Assembly: GCA_008711295.1 (NCBI GenBank) | Contig: VUYV01000155.1 | Span: 598,548 to 662,547, forward strand | DNA from: Anarhynchus alexandrinus | Taxonomy: Eukaryota; Chordata; Aves; Charadriiformes; Charadriidae | Length of the DNA: 64,000 bases | Direction: 5' to 3' | Part shown: one piece after another, positions 1 to 12,530 of the stretch | How positions within the stretch are numbered: the stretch's first letter is position 1 | Layout of the letters: every line of letters begins with the position of its first letter | Position numbers and translations under genes: made by a program | Notes under the pieces: model-generated | Seen by the model: the letters and a program-made list of their open reading frames with translations, nothing else | Told to the model about the DNA's origin: nothing | Databases searched by the model: none

Positions 1-229
1 ATGAGGTTTAGAAAATGCCAAGTATTCCTCCCCAGTGGATATGGCAGAATACATTAAATTTTGCATTGCAACTAGTGGTTCTGAACTTTCTGCTGCAATT
101 GTTTTGCTAATAGCATTTGCGAAAAACACAGTTTGGAACTGTGGTTATGATGTATTCTTAAATCTCATTAAAACTGTGTAGGAAAAGAAAAAAAACCCTG
201 AAGACAGGAATGTAAAATGTCAATTCAAG

Positions 230-443
230 AAATAGGGCAACAACACTTTTATTACATAGCTCAGGCGTAAACTAGAAAAAGCATAAAAGACAGTACAGTC
301 CACAACAAATATACACAAAGAGATTGTGTCAAAACGTACACTGTGTTTGTCCAGTATGGCTTGATTTGCTTACCACTCTACCTTCATTTTGTCATCAACA
401 CTGACGCTGTAATCTCTGTTATGTGTTTTGTAAGGAAATAACC
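230..443 (-). CDS. Possible terminal coding exon with short 3' UTR (unidentified gene)
   Basis: Read on the minus strand, an AG splice acceptor (444-445) preceded by a pyrimidine-leaning stretch opens a 74-nt segment (443-370). It encodes LFPYKTHNRDYSVSVDDKMK followed by VEW and a TAA stop at 372-370. About 120 nt downstream lies AATAAA (minus, 253-248) with a TG-rich stretch beyond it, as at a cleavage site. The first codon is split, so the previous exon must leave one nucleotide. The peptide matches no family I can name. A 23-codon open frame beside an AG is not rare by chance, so the main support is the combination of stop, short 3' UTR and poly(A) signal. Intronic noise is the alternative. 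Confidence 0.27.
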
Positions 444-2069
444 CTTGTGCCAGGGTAAAATTGGGAAGGTATTAAAGAGCACTTTCAACACTGGATATAT
501 TCTGTCTTGTATTCACAAGGGTACAGACGCACAGTCCGGTGTTATTGTGAATTCCTGAGTTGCATTCAAAGCGTGTTCCAGGCCAGGCTGCTCACGCCTG
601 CCTGGGTTTATTTGGCATGTAACTGTTTTTATGAACAATATCATCTAGGAAAGGAAGCACAGGGAGTGGGGGGTTGGAAGTCAACAGTTGCTGATAAACA
701 CAGCAAGCGTGTATTTAATGTAATTTTTGCAGCCCAGCCTGCTAACTTCCCTTTTCTAAAGTGGAATGCATGAGATAGCTTCAGAGGCAGCGTCAGCTTT
801 CAGTGTAATAAATTTCTTTCTTCATTTTTTCAGAGACACTCACCATTTCTTGTTTACTGGTGCACTCATTTAGTGTGGTCTTATCATCTCAGTTTGGCAT
901 GTCTGCATTCCCAGAGGCCAGTTCAGTGATTTTATTTCTAATTTATTCTTTGCTGAAGAAGCCTTCATCTTTGAAAACTAACTGGGGTCATTCCATTACT
1001 GCTTCGGAATCAACTCTAGCTAAGCCTACGGTGTTACAGCCTTATATATATACAGTGCTGTGGTGAAAGTCATCATGCAGACATTTTTATGAATAAATAT
1101 TCAAGTAGAAAAACAAAGGATTTGGTTTGTTTCTTTTTGCCTTACATTTTAAACAGAGGCTTTGTAGTCTGTCTAGCAGAGTTACACTTTCTTGAGCACA
1201 CTATAATTACATCATTCAATATGTGGTGGAAAAAGTAGAAGACAGCTGGATCTGTTTAGTAAGATATGCAAATTTAAGTTTAACCTTCCAACTGATATAG
1301 AAAAGAAATAAGACTTTTTGCCTTCTTGCAGATGGATGTTTGGGTTTTGTTTTGCTTTCTAAATTGGCTGAATTGTCCAACTGAGTGGAAAATAAGTGCA
1401 TAGAGAGAGAGTGGATGTCTTTCTCAAAAGTAAACCACTCCCTGTGGCTCTGATACATGTAATTTTTGGCTAAACGGCAGAGAATGTCTAGAGATTCCGG
1501 TAAGACTCTCTGTCTGTCCTTTATGAAGAGATATCCACTATTTCATCCCCTAGACAATTTTAATCTGGCCATTTCCTTAAAGATCATTTCTTAGTGCAGC
1601 TGACCTTTGCAAAGACTGATCAATACCTAACTATGCAGTTGATAAACCAAGATTCAGCCAGCATATGAAATGTTCAGAGAAGTCTTTTACTGGTGATAAA
1701 TCAATGAAATGAAAATAAGCAGAATATTATTCTCTTTAAACAGTATTTTTAGCAATGACTCTTTCTTTGCACAGCTTTAAAACAGAACTTTTGATTGTCT
1801 TGCTTTTCTATTCCTCCATCATACTTGTTTAGGAACCCCAAATGATCAGGTCTTTTTTATTTCTTTGAAAGATAAATTTCTGAAACTCCAGATTTTACAC
1901 TTGTATTTTTCTGTTAATTTCAGCAGTGTTGCTTCTGCCCAATTCTTACAAATAGCACATTAGTCTTTTAAAGTTTGTTGGAAGATATTAGGAAGGGTCT
2001 GGGGCTACATAACATGTGGTACTACATAGGGCGTGTGCCTTCTGAACCCTGATGAATCTGTTGTGTAAG
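444..2069. other. Unique non-coding stretch
   Basis: This AT-rich DNA has no repeat or gene that I recognise. The short open frames at 507-773, 860-1066 and 1216-1458 lack coding-like composition and clear splice sites. Confidence 0.5.
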
Positions 2070-2152
2070 AATCATAGAATCACAGAATGATAGGGATTGG
2101 AAGTGACCTCTGGAGATCAACTGGTCCAACCCCCCTGCCAGAGCAGGTTCAC

Positions 2153-2533
2153 CTACAGCAGGTTGCACAGGATGGCGTCCAGGTGGGTTTTGAATGTCTC
2201 CAGAGTCGGAGACTCCACAAGCTCTCTGGGCAGCCTGTTCCAGTGCTCTGCCACCCTCAAAGTAAAGAAGTTCTTCCTCAGGTTTAGATGGAACTTCCTA
2301 TGTCCAAGTTTGTGGCCTTTACCTCTTGTCCTACCACTGGGCACCACTGAAAAAAGACTGTTCCCGTCCCCCTGGCACCCTCCCTTTAAGTGTTTGTAAG
2401 TATTGATAAGATCCCCCTTCAGTCTTCTTTTGTCTAGACTAAAAAGACCCAAGTCCCTCAGACTTTCCTCATAATGAAGATGCTCCAGTCCCCTAATCAT
2501 GTTTGCAGCCCTTTGCTGGACCGTCTCCAGCAC
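2153..2533 (-). pseudogene. CR1 ORF2 C-terminal fragment
   Basis: This 126-codon frame encodes the region after the RT core that is typical of CR1 ORF2: [23 protein letters not shown], then [16 protein letters not shown], then [18 protein letters not shown], near the ORF2 stop. It continues the fragment at 2561-3034 after a frame break. It is the same insertion and has no independent function. Confidence 0.82.
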
Positions 2534-2560
2534 TTCCCTGTCCTTCTTGAACCGGGGAGC

Positions 2561-3034
2561 TCAGAACTGGACACAACACTCCAGATGCAGCCTCAGCAGG
2601 GCGGAGTAGAGGGGGAGGATGACCTCCCTCGACCTGCTAGCCACACTCTTCTTGATGCCTCCCAGGATGCCATTGGCCTTCTTGGCCACCAGGGCACATT
2701 GCTGGGTCATGGTCACCCTATTGTCCACCAGGACTCCCAGGTCCCTTTCCACAGAGCTGCTCTCCAGGAGGTCAACCCCTGACCTGTACTGGTGCATGGG
2801 GTTATTCCTCCCCAGATGCAGTACCTTACACTTGCCTTTGTTGAATTTCATAAGGTTTCTCTCTGCCCAACTCTCCAGCTTGTCCAGGTCACGCTGAATG
2901 GCAGCATAACCTTCTGGCATGTCAGCCACCCCTCCCACTTTAGTGTCATCAGCAAACTTGCTGATGGTGCACTCTATCCCTTCATCCAGGTCATTGATGA
3001 ATATATTGATCAGGACTGGACCCAGTACCGACAC
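2561..3034 (-). pseudogene. CR1 ORF2 fragment: reverse-transcriptase palm with FADD box
   Basis: This 157-codon open stretch matches the CR1 reverse transcriptase from the motif before the active site ([17 protein letters not shown]) through FADDTK and on to the [13 protein letters not shown] region. In an intact element the protein would copy CR1 RNA at a nicked target. Here both the N-terminal endonuclease and the early RT motifs are absent, and the frame breaks before the C-terminal part at 2533-2153. The two active-site aspartates survive. The listed ATG is only the first one in frame, not a true start. Confidence 0.85.
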
Positions 3035-3082
3035 GTGGGAAATACCACTTGTTACAGACCTCCAACTAGACTCTGTGCCAAC

Positions 3083-3128
3083 CAGAGTCTAGTCTTGTCA
3101 GTCTCTTCCAATCCATGATTCTGTGAAT
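3083..3128 (+). mobile_element. CR1 3'-tail-like scrap in opposite orientation
   Basis: The plus strand here reads GTCTAGTC, then CTCTTCCAATCCATGATTCT, which resembles the last bases of a CR1 in plus orientation (CCTTCCAACC...ATTCTATGATTCT). It starts directly at the 5' junction of the minus-strand CR1 and shares an 11-bp inverted repeat with it. It may be a separate tail fragment or the inverted end of the same insertion. Confidence 0.45.
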
Positions 3129-5644
3129 CTTGCGTTTTTCTTCATAATCTATGCCCTCAGAGTACAGCCATATAAACCAAAATTGTGCCTGTTCAAAAAA
3201 TCTCATGTCAGAAGACATTACTGAACGGCTCTGCACCTAAAAATCTGTATTCGCAGATGCCTAATTACATTCTGCAAATCTACCTACCTGCAAATCTGTA
3301 TTCACATTCCACCTACAGGTGGAATTTATACAACAAATTATTTGCATAAATTAGTCAAATAATTAATGTTCTTTTTTCTTGTCTGATTAATCTGACCTTT
3401 CTGTAAGCTGTATTTTGACTCATTCATACTTACCAGGATTCGTATAGTACCAGTTTCACTTACACTGTGTAACATCTCACCTCAGTGATAACATCACTGG
3501 CTTTGATGGAACAATTTTTGGAATAGTTTTATTTTTGTCCGGTCTTAGATTGGGAGCTGGCCACACTGAATCATGCTAACTCTTTTTAAATACACTAGTA
3601 GTCTGCACCTGATTAATTTCAGCTAAGTGTAGTCATATCAGTATAGACTTTTCCAAAGAAAAATTATTATTTTTTTTCTAAAGAATCTAATTAAAAGTGT
3701 AGGGTCTCTGTGAGGGAATAAAATAATAATAAATGGGGAAATTCTTATTTACTTTTTTTTAATTTTAGTTTCTGTTCTCAGCAGTCATCTAAGTTACCAG
3801 TATTGTTTCTGGTCCATGACGGAATGAGTGAAAACGCAGAGGGGAGAAATTAAGTTTCCTTATTTTATGTATTTCTTCTTCTCCAAATTATCAATACTAT
3901 GATTAAAATCCTTGCTGAGAAATGCTTAGGGATTACTGTTCTTGGAAAAGATATGTTAACAGGATTATTCACTACTCATTATGCATCATTTACTCTGTGT
4001 TATTCATACTTCAGTATTGCAAAGGAAAAAAAAGTTTAATTTAGTATAGAATCCAGTCCTTTGACAAGAATTATACTTAACACTGACCTTAGTGCTTTCA
4101 CAGTAATACAGAGAGGATTTGTTAGCATTAAAAATATATAACTGAAACTTGAAAGGAAAAATACTAAGATTTTTAAAAATCCCTCAAACCTACGAAACAC
4201 CAAATTCTCTGTAATAGCGTAAAAATATAATCACCTCCAAACACTTTCCCCCTTCCCCAAACGAAATCCCAATGAAAAATTTTATTTTAGTGAACACACA
4301 TCTGTCAAACTGCAGAATTTGACAAGCTGACAATTTACAACCAAGTGTGGAGTCATTACTGTGGTTCACACTGTCAGTTCCAAACCTGTTCCATACTATT
4401 ACTGAAAACCTGGCTTTTCTAGTATCAGACCAGCAAATTTCAAAAGCTGATCATTTTGGGTATGGAAAGTAGCATTTCAGACAGAGCAGATACAAAAATG
4501 TTGTCAGGCTGTAAGACTAAGACTGTAAGTGTATCAGCCAATACTTTTAAATTTTATGATCATCTTGGTAACACCCTACTGAGAAACTCTTTAGGATGGT
4601 ATCATTTCATTCTTTTGTCTGTCAGCCATGACTGCAGCCTTATAGTTTATCTAGTTTATTACATTTCTGGCAAAAATAGCCCAGCCTACCTGTCAGTCTT
4701 ATTCTATATGGGTTTCAAAATAATAAAATCATAAAGCCCAGACTTCAGCAACCTTATATTGTGTTCCTCTTTTAAAGTCTGTACAAATCAAAGACGGTGA
4801 AAAACTTGTTTTTATTATTCATTCAAAAATGCAAGATTCTTTGACCAAATTATTTATGCCAATCCAAACCTGTGTGAGGAGGAAATCTGATTACTTACAT
4901 GAGGCTGCTGTGTATCTAGAAACCTAAGAACCCCTTGGATCCTGTATTCTTGAGTATCAAATAACAAATGACATGACAATAGATGGATTCAGCTGAGTTT
5001 TGCAGAAAAAAAAAGACAGAATCAGCTAAAGAAATGGAACAAACCTAACATTTCCCAGAACCACTGCATATAACATTCCTATTTCTTGCTATTGATTATT
5101 TAGGGCCAAAGTAATAAAATCACTTGAAAACGAAGAACAGTTAGCATTTTCAGCTGGTTATGACCACATCCTGTGGCTCTAGTAAAAGGAGCTTACTCTG
5201 TTAAAAAAAAAAATAAAATTACCTGCTTTAAATACGAGTCCTTGTTTGATAAACTTTAGGACTCAATGCTGTCATCTTTATTGAAAAGGTAACAAAAGAC
5301 AGATAAGCAATACTTTTACAAGCACTACAGACAACATTTATAATTTTTACCGGGCTTAGAGAAAGTATTTGTTTTATTAGAAAATTGTGTCAGGAAACAA
5401 AGACTGAGGTTATTTTTAAAAAAACATAGCAAAATATAAAGGGAAAAACTTTCATTTAATTCTACTAAAGATTCTGCTTTAGAAGAAGACAGTTCTCTAC
5501 GGTTCTCCATGATAAGAGGTATATATATACACATATTAAAAAAAAAGATACCGACTTTGTAGAAGTTCAGTTGCAGGACGACATGTAGACCACTTCTTTC
5601 TTTTTCACTTTAGTTTTTCTGCCCATCATTTCCATCAACAGTTA

Positions 5645-5712
5645 AAACTCTGCTGCCCCAACTGTACTGCTGAAGTCAGTAGGAGTTATCATTCATGTCA
5701 ATGAGACAGTAT
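5645..5712. repeat. Possible ancient amniote repeat scrap
   Basis: The stretch holds CTGAAGTCAGTAGGAG followed by CATGTCAATGAGACAGT, that is, two facing 'TTGAAGTCAATGGGAG'-like segments. I associate this pattern with old, widely scattered amniote repeats (short DNA-transposon derivatives). Divergence is high and the family is not assigned. Confidence 0.28.
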
Positions 5713-5826
5713 TGATAACATTTTTAGTTTTACCACGTCCAACTGTATATGTTTGTCAAAATCAAGAGGAAAAATTAATTTTATTGTAAAGTTGCTTTCA
5801 CTTTAATTGTTGAGATAGAATTTATA

Positions 5827-5854
5827 GAATTCACTTATAAGAATTCACTTATAT
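5827..5854. repeat. 14-bp direct tandem duplication
   Basis: GAATTCACTTATAA is followed immediately by GAATTCACTTATAT, two near-identical 14-bp units. Confidence 0.8.
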
Positions 5855-8800
5855 AGATGACAGCAATTTTAGTTTTCTCGTGTTCTACTTCTTTATCTCT
5901 CAACCTTCAGTCTTCTGTTAACTTCCTCTTATTTTTATATTAGCTTTTCTCTTTTCACTATTAATTTTTCTGTTTTTTAGTCTTCTATTAATTTGTAAGA
6001 AAGCATCCAAGACTGATTGATTGATGCAATTTTATAACTAACACATCTCAATGGAGTATATTGCTGTTTGTTTGTTGGGCACTCCCAATGCAGAGCTGGA
6101 GGTTTGCCTTCCCCAGAGTCATCATAACAGCATAGTTTATTGATGCAGTTTTCATATATATACTGGTGGCATTCTTATTTCTATACAAATATTATAGTCT
6201 CAAGTCGCTATGTTTTTGTTTCAGTTCTGTATAACAATGGCTAAAACTTCGGCTGTCCGGGAGATCTGATCATTTGGTATTCAGGGAGCAGTAAGACCAC
6301 TATTACTGACAGAGCTGACCTGAAAGCAAACAATAAGATAATGCATTCAGCTCAGCTTGGGGGTGCTAATGCTGGTGTCGCCAGAGTAGAGTTTATACAC
6401 GTTGGGAGACAGCAGGGTTTGAGCTGAGACTGTGGAGTTATTTCTGGTAGTGCAAGGAAACAAACAGTAAGAAAAAATGACATCATTTTTTTCAAAGGAA
6501 AAGGTAGGTAAATATTAGAAAGACTTTTTTACTGTCACCTTACCTGAGTACTATCTCTGAAAAAAATCTGATCTGACAATGATAAGAGAAGAATGAGAAA
6601 ATATGTATCAGGAAGCAATTTGGGTATGGTTGCAGTTGTCATCTTTTCCACTTTTGTGCTTCATAGTCTGCAAGCCCAAGGTCCTGTTTGCCTCTCACCT
6701 TTAACCACGGAGTCTGGACAAACAGGCTTATAGCATGTTTATTATAGGCTGAATGCCACAGTTAGTGTTCAGTATAGTTTTCACTGTCAGATGCTCACTT
6801 GATGCTTGCCACCACAATTTCCTTTACCAGATTTCCAAAGAGCCTGAAAAAGGATGTGGAGGAAACACTCTGACAGATCTCATTACACACTGTGGCTTGC
6901 CAGCATACCTCTGACAATCTTTAGTAACAACTCCTGAGCCCTACTAGTCTGAGAAAGGATAATTAAACTCATTTAGAGCCAACTCTTGCTTCTACCAGAA
7001 ACAGCGCAGAAGCTTTTTATAGTAAAGTAACAGCTGACAGTAAGACTGAGAAGCCATTGATGCAAGAAGCCTACAATATGTATGTAATTACATGAATTGC
7101 TTTGACACTAGCTACACATCACAGTGCTAAGAAATACTATTAATCATCTAAATATGGTGTTGGGAACAATATGTCTGAAAGATAAGAAACAAAAGAACCT
7201 GTTCTACTTGGTACGATCTACTACTCTTTTGTGTGTCTATGTGCATACCACTGAGGTTCAGGCTACCGTTCTGATACTTTCTTGGTGTAACCTTATCAAC
7301 TCATCTGCTTCTGCAATAGTGCTCAGTCCATTCAGCTTTATTCAGCTTATTCTAGGCTTGACATGCTCCAAAAATGCACATATACAAAAAAACCCCTTCT
7401 TTTGGAGAGTTTTGTAAATGACCTAGGGGCCACAATGCTGTTACTGTGTTGGTGCTGTTTCCTAGCAATGCAAATTTGAACTTGACCTTTGCAGAATGTG
7501 AAAGAAGCACACAGATGTGTTGCTATTCTCATCTCTGGGGAAGAGCAAGTTTATTTTAGGAAAATAAATTGTAGGGAAGGCAATAATTTGAGAAATAAAA
7601 AAAAAAAAATCAGACAAAGATTACCTGTGCAGTGGAAGCAAAGAGCCAACAAAGGAACATGAAGGAGGGGTTTGGATCTATGATTATGGGATAAATAGAA
7701 GAGTGAACAGAGTAGCAGGGGAGCTCACAGGAGCTCATGTGGCTCACGAGAGCCACAATCATAGGAAAAATGGTTTGAGGAATAGATAAGAAGGATGTGA
7801 AGGTCTTGAACAACAGAAGAGGGGAAACCAATTTTTAGAAACAGCAGAGAGTGAACTCTTAGATTTCCTTCCCCTTTTCTGTGTATACTGGGATCAGGCA
7901 CCTCTTTTCCCATCTATTTGTGTATTGCTGTCTCTGTGGAACTCCTTCTGGTCCTATTTTAGGGAATCTTGCCCCTTGGAAGAGACCTACAGCTCCTGAT
8001 TAGACAGATTGCATATCCTGTGTGCTTCAGAGGGATGTGAAAAAACCCTTCTTTCCGTCCTCTATACATTCATAAGAAACCTTCCCTTATAGGAAAAATC
8101 TGTGCTGAAGATCGCAATTATTACACAGTAGATACAGCTGATTAACCTCAGGCAATATTATAGTGCTGCTCCAACCATACTTAAGGTCATTGCTGACAAG
8201 CCCTTCCTATTTAAAAATCTTTTAAATGTTCTAAACCATGCATGCTTACCCAGATTGTCTTGGACTTCAACTCTGCCTTGTGGTTCATAAAGCAAAGCTG
8301 GTGATTCAGCCTGGGATCATTTGAATGAGACGTTCCAGGGATACAATCTCCAAGTCCCTTAAATCATGAATTTTTCAAATTCTGCTATATTTATTGTATA
8401 CCCATAAGGCTAAAGCCATGACTTTCTTCATAGCTCCAGTTGCACTTAATCATTTGACATTTATTATGGCAGTTGAATAGAAATTGTTGCTCCTTTGGAG
8501 ATTAACATGGGCGTTCAGTCTTTAATGGTGATCTGGGTTCAGATGTTTGTTTTTGTTTAAGTGTAGGCTTTTTAGAGTTTAGGATACTTCGTGCTGTCTG
8601 CTCACAAACACAGAACACAATGCTCAGAACATGGATTTGTAAACACTTATTTTTGATTGAATTGAGAAGGACAAGCTAATAAGTATTTCATACTTGCATG
8701 GCTAAAAACCAGCAGCTATAAGGCTAAAAGTGATGAATTCGACATCTAAAAAGATCAGCAGAAGACATCTGGAATTCTGCATTAAAAAAGTTTTTGTTTT

Positions 8801-10099
8801 GTTTTTCGTTGGCTGGAGAATAGTATTAAGGAATTAGATGCTCTAGTATACTAAAGGTTGTCATTTTACAGTTAATCAGGCTTCAAATCTGGTTCTGGGA
8901 TAACATATGTTAGTGGACAAGAGACAGTTCAGTTTTTCATATATTTTAAAGAACACTGAATGTTTTGCCTTTCTAGTTTCAAATAATTTTTTAACTTTTT
9001 GACAAAGTGGTTTTTTCCCCCTTGCTCACTTTTTGAAATTTTAACTCTTGTTTTTGTGACTCCTCTTTCATAGGATGGTTGGGTTTTGATTGACTTTGCA
9101 GCTAGCAATCCTTAACTTGCTCAGAAATTGTGGTTTATTTTCTATTTCAGTTCAGCATATAAGGCTTTAGTAGTTCTGTTCTGGTTTGTTGGTTATCTCA
9201 GGATTTGTTTGTAAAAGATCTTTCAGTTCCATACTGGTTTTATTAGGAAAAAAAAAAAAGTTTTATTTAGTTTTGTCATGTGGGTCTGAACAACCATCAT
9301 ATTATGTGGTTCAGTATTTCATCTTTTCTATAGATTCTATAGATTTTCTATAGATTCTATTTTCCTTTTGCATATTCTTAGGAAGTTCATTCTTCAGAAA
9401 GCGTTTTGCTATTGCAACATGCATAGATCACAAGTGTTTTTGTTTTCTTTTAACTGAAGTTTGTTTTAACTGTATTATTTTTAATGGAAGAAATAAAAAT
9501 TTCATTCTGTAAATGCCGATCTTCCTCAATTGCTGCTTTCTTCAGAGGTTCTTCAGGGAACTAAGGATATTCAGCCATTTGCAGTCCCAGGCATCCAGGG
9601 TAGGAAATAATTTAAGGTCAGGGCTCCTCCTGAAAAAATGTAAACTAGCTTCAATCAAATTTTGAACAATTTATACAGTGTTAGAAATCTATTCATTAAT
9701 CTTTCCCAATTCATACCTTGAATTCAGCACAGTGATATACTCAGTATGCTTTGACATCTGAAAATATCATTATTATTTTGTTTTGTGAAATTGCAAAATG
9801 ACAAATGATTCTTTCAGTCTTTAATTTGTAGCACAATTAATTGAGATTTTTTTCCATGTTTAAATACTTTCAGTGTTTACATATATTTTGTATCAGTGTA
9901 GAATAATATATTTTTCTTTAATTAGGGACTTTCGTCCCATAAAGAGATCATTGAAGCTAAAGAAGAAAAGTATGGAGCTCTAACTGATGACAAGAGATTT
10001 AATAGTAATAGAATAAACAGTTTGGAAGAAATCTTGACAGATAATGTAATCCATCACCAACTGAAGGACTAAGCATACCTCTATTTTATTACCATAACA

Positions 10100-10435
10100 A
10101 GTTCTTAAAGCCTGTACATGATAGACGCTGCACCACTCACCCAGACAATCTATTCCTGTGATCAACCCTTCTCAGCTTTAAAATACTTCTACCTAATGCA
10201 TCCCCTACCTCCTCCTTGCTTCAATTAAAACCTCTTACTTTTCACTATATCCACAGAGAATAAGGATGGTTTATTCCTTTTCTTCCTGCCACCCTTTCTG
10301 TATTTGAAGATGGTTTCTATGTGTACACTCAGTGTTCTTTTTCCTAGACTAAAAAGCCTCAAATCCTCTTTCACAGGTCAATTTTTATGGAGTTCTGATC
10401 ATTCTCGGTGCAATATCATTGACGGTGATATGTGC
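10100..10435 (-). mobile_element. Ancient, strongly diverged CR1-type LINE relic
   Basis: On the plus strand the order of landmarks matches the antisense of a CR1 C-terminal/3' region: CAATTAAAACCTCTTACTTT, then CACAGAGAATAAG, TATTTGAAGATGGTTTCTAT, CCTAGACTAAAAAGCCTCAA, CTCTTTCACAGGTCA and GATCATTCTCGGTGCA. The spacing resembles deep-branching CR1 copies shared with turtles and crocodilians rather than the young avian families. No open frame is left. Confidence 0.55.
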
Positions 10436-11969
10436 CACTTTGACGCATACCGACAATGCAGCAATAATCAGCTTCCAAAAGATGATCCCTCCTCACTGCT
10501 CACTGGCTAGCTTCCATAGTTAGATAAAAGCTCCCAAATATAAGAGTAATACAAATGACAGTACTGCCCCGTTGCTTTTGTGCTCTATCAGGATAATGCA
10601 TTTACTCATAACATAATGTTACCTAAAAAAGACAGTGGATGTGGAGATAAAGATAATGCAATCAATATGAAGATAATTCTTATCACTTGTTTTGCTTCCT
10701 GAAAGCTAAAAAGATGCAAAATCTGGTTCCATTACATTTTTCATCAAATCATTTCAGACGCTACTTCCCAATTAGTTTTTAATCTTATTTTTTACATTGA
10801 TAAAAATAAAATATCTGGGACAGATTATGCTTAATGGGGAGATAAAAGTCTAAAACCACGGAATAAAGATCACCATCAAGGTGCAGTACACCTTCATAAA
10901 AGATTGTCTTTGGAAATCCAAGTTTATTTTGACAGTTCAAGATTAGCTCTCCTGTTTTAAAATAATTCAGAAGGTATTGTACCCAAGTGGGGCACATAAA
11001 GCATAAATCTCTGAATAGAGACACCATCACCATAGACAATAACTTTCTCAGTGGTCCCTCATCCACAATTATGAGCAAAAATAGACTTCCTGTTTAACAG
11101 ATCCTGATTTCAAAAACCCTTATTACATTTTTATTGGTTGCCATTAAAATAAGAAGAGGAGAAGGTACAATTAAGGATTCAAAGTATTAAAACTATTAAG
11201 GAAAGAATTAAAACTATTTAGGAAAAACATACCAAAAGTCACTCACACAAGTTGTGCTTTCTGATATTTCAAACAGAAGGTTCAATACATTTAACTGCTT
11301 ATCTATCTATCTGGGCAAATGTGCCTGTGAAAAATACCGGTGCACTGGTTGGAAGGCTTCTTGTCTGAAAAAGAAAAAAAAAATAAGGATTTGTGTGAGA
11401 TACAGGAGTTACAGGTCATGGGAAATGTGTTTCCTGGCAGCCATGACAACCTGAGGGACGCTTAGTTAGACTTTTAAATATTATTACTCTATCTCAAAAT
11501 TGATCTGATCCACTGGAGCAGAAACACTTTACATGGAGACACAAGCTATTCTGGGATATTCAGAGCTGCATCTCTGAGCAGCAGCAATGATGACTTATGC
11601 CTGTAACAACAGGCTCAGAAGCTCCACACTGATGGCTGTTTCAGGATTTCTGCCCATCCTAATCAAAATTGATGCACATAACTTGTCCACTAGTATGGCC
11701 ATCTGTTACTGTGGCTTACTGCCCACACAAAAGGTATTATGCCAATTTCAATGTTCCAGCCTAAGATGGATTCAGAAGGCAACAAACAGAGAAAACACAG
11801 TGCATTAAAAACAGCAAAGAGCAGTCTATCTTTAGGGAATCCTACAGCAAGGGCTTGCAAAGTCTACCTGATGCCTTGCAATCTGTGTTACAATGCACGT
11901 CTCCTGCCCTGAACTGGAGAAAGACAGAATATACCAAAAGCGCTTCAGAAAGTGTCGTCAGCTTACTGT
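10436..11969. other. Unique stretch without recognisable features
   Basis: No repeat family or gene is recognised. A 97-codon minus-strand open frame (11078-10785) and small plus frames are present, without good splice sites or conserved motifs. Confidence 0.45.
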
Positions 11970-12530
11970 ACTACACAATAACCAGGAGATCAAGGGAAGT
12001 GATTTCCCCCTTCAACTTAGTGCTCATGAGACTACATCTACAGTACACATCTAGTGTCCAGGTGGGGCTTCCCAGCTGATCAACCAGGCCACAAAGTTGA
12101 TCAGCAGCAGGAGCACTTGCCTTATGAGAAGAGACTGAGGGAACTGGGCTTGTTCAGCCTAGAGAAGAGGTGCCTTGAGGGGGACCTAACAGCAGCCTTC
12201 CAATACTGCTAGAGATTATGAGGAAGACAAAGCCAGGCACTTCCCAGGAGTGCATGGTGGGAATATGAGAGGCAGGGGACATAAATAAGAACAGAGAAGG
12301 TTCTGACTGAGTGTGGGGAGAAACATTTTCTTTGTGAGGATGGTCAGGCAGTGGAACAGGTTGCCCCAGAAAGGTGTGCAGCCTCTGTCCTTCGAGGCTA
12401 TGAAAACCAGACTAGATAAAACTCTGAACAGCCTGGTCTGACCTCAGAACAGACCTCATTTTGTGAAGGATGTTGCCCTAGAGACCTCCTGAGATCCCTG
12501 CCAATTTGGATTATCCTGCAATCCCGTATG
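11970..12530 (+). mobile_element. Old CR1 LINE fragment (ORF2 C-terminus and 3' region)
   Basis: CR1 landmarks run in plus order: AGATCAAGGGAAGTGATT, CTCATGAGACTACATCTACA, CTTATGAGAAGAGACTGAGG, GGCTTGTTCAGCCTAGAGAA, CAGGCAGTGGAACAGGTTGC, and a degraded end (GAGATCCCTGCCAATTTGG). There are many indels and no intact frame. The clean octamer tail is lost, so the copy is old. Confidence 0.8.

Larger units (their letters stand above)
2070..3082 (-). mobile_element. CR1 LINE, 5'-truncated, with intact 3' tail
   Basis: This is a non-LTR retrotransposon copy in minus orientation. Its 3' end is the CR1 tail, seen on the plus strand as AATCATAGAATCACAGAATG at 2070-2089. ORF2 remnants follow in two frames. 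At 3034-2561 lies the RT palm, with [18 protein letters not shown] and the catalytic FADD box intact (FADDTK, about 2944-2955). At 2533-2153 lies the C-terminal region ([10 protein letters not shown]...[10 protein letters not shown]...[10 protein letters not shown]). A frameshift and stops separate the two pieces. The endonuclease and the RT fingers are missing, the usual result of incomplete reverse transcription. It is dead as an element. The overlapping plus-strand open frames are shadows. Confidence 0.93.
3129..10099. other. Unique AT-rich stretch, few repeats
   Basis: I see no supported gene in this interval. It holds short A and T tracts (for example 5203-5216, 7598-7610 and 9247-9260), a 14-bp direct duplication at 5827-5854, a small TCTATAGATT-type tandem at 9328-9362, and one probable ancient repeat scrap at 5645-5712. 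The open frames are short and composition-driven. Confidence 0.5.

Noticed and set aside
2097..2399. Plus-strand open frames over the first CR1
   Set aside because: They are antisense to CR1 ORF2 and its 3' UTR.
4898..5015. Minus-strand GTAAGT donor at about 4898 with a TTTTTTTTTCTGC...CAG acceptor upstream
   Set aside because: Frames from that acceptor contain stops before the donor. A shorter in-frame version has no proper acceptor and its phase does not fit the candidate last exon.
10785..11078. 97-codon minus-strand open frame
   Set aside because: No recognisable motif, weak splice sites, and hydrophobic composition as expected from AT-rich DNA.
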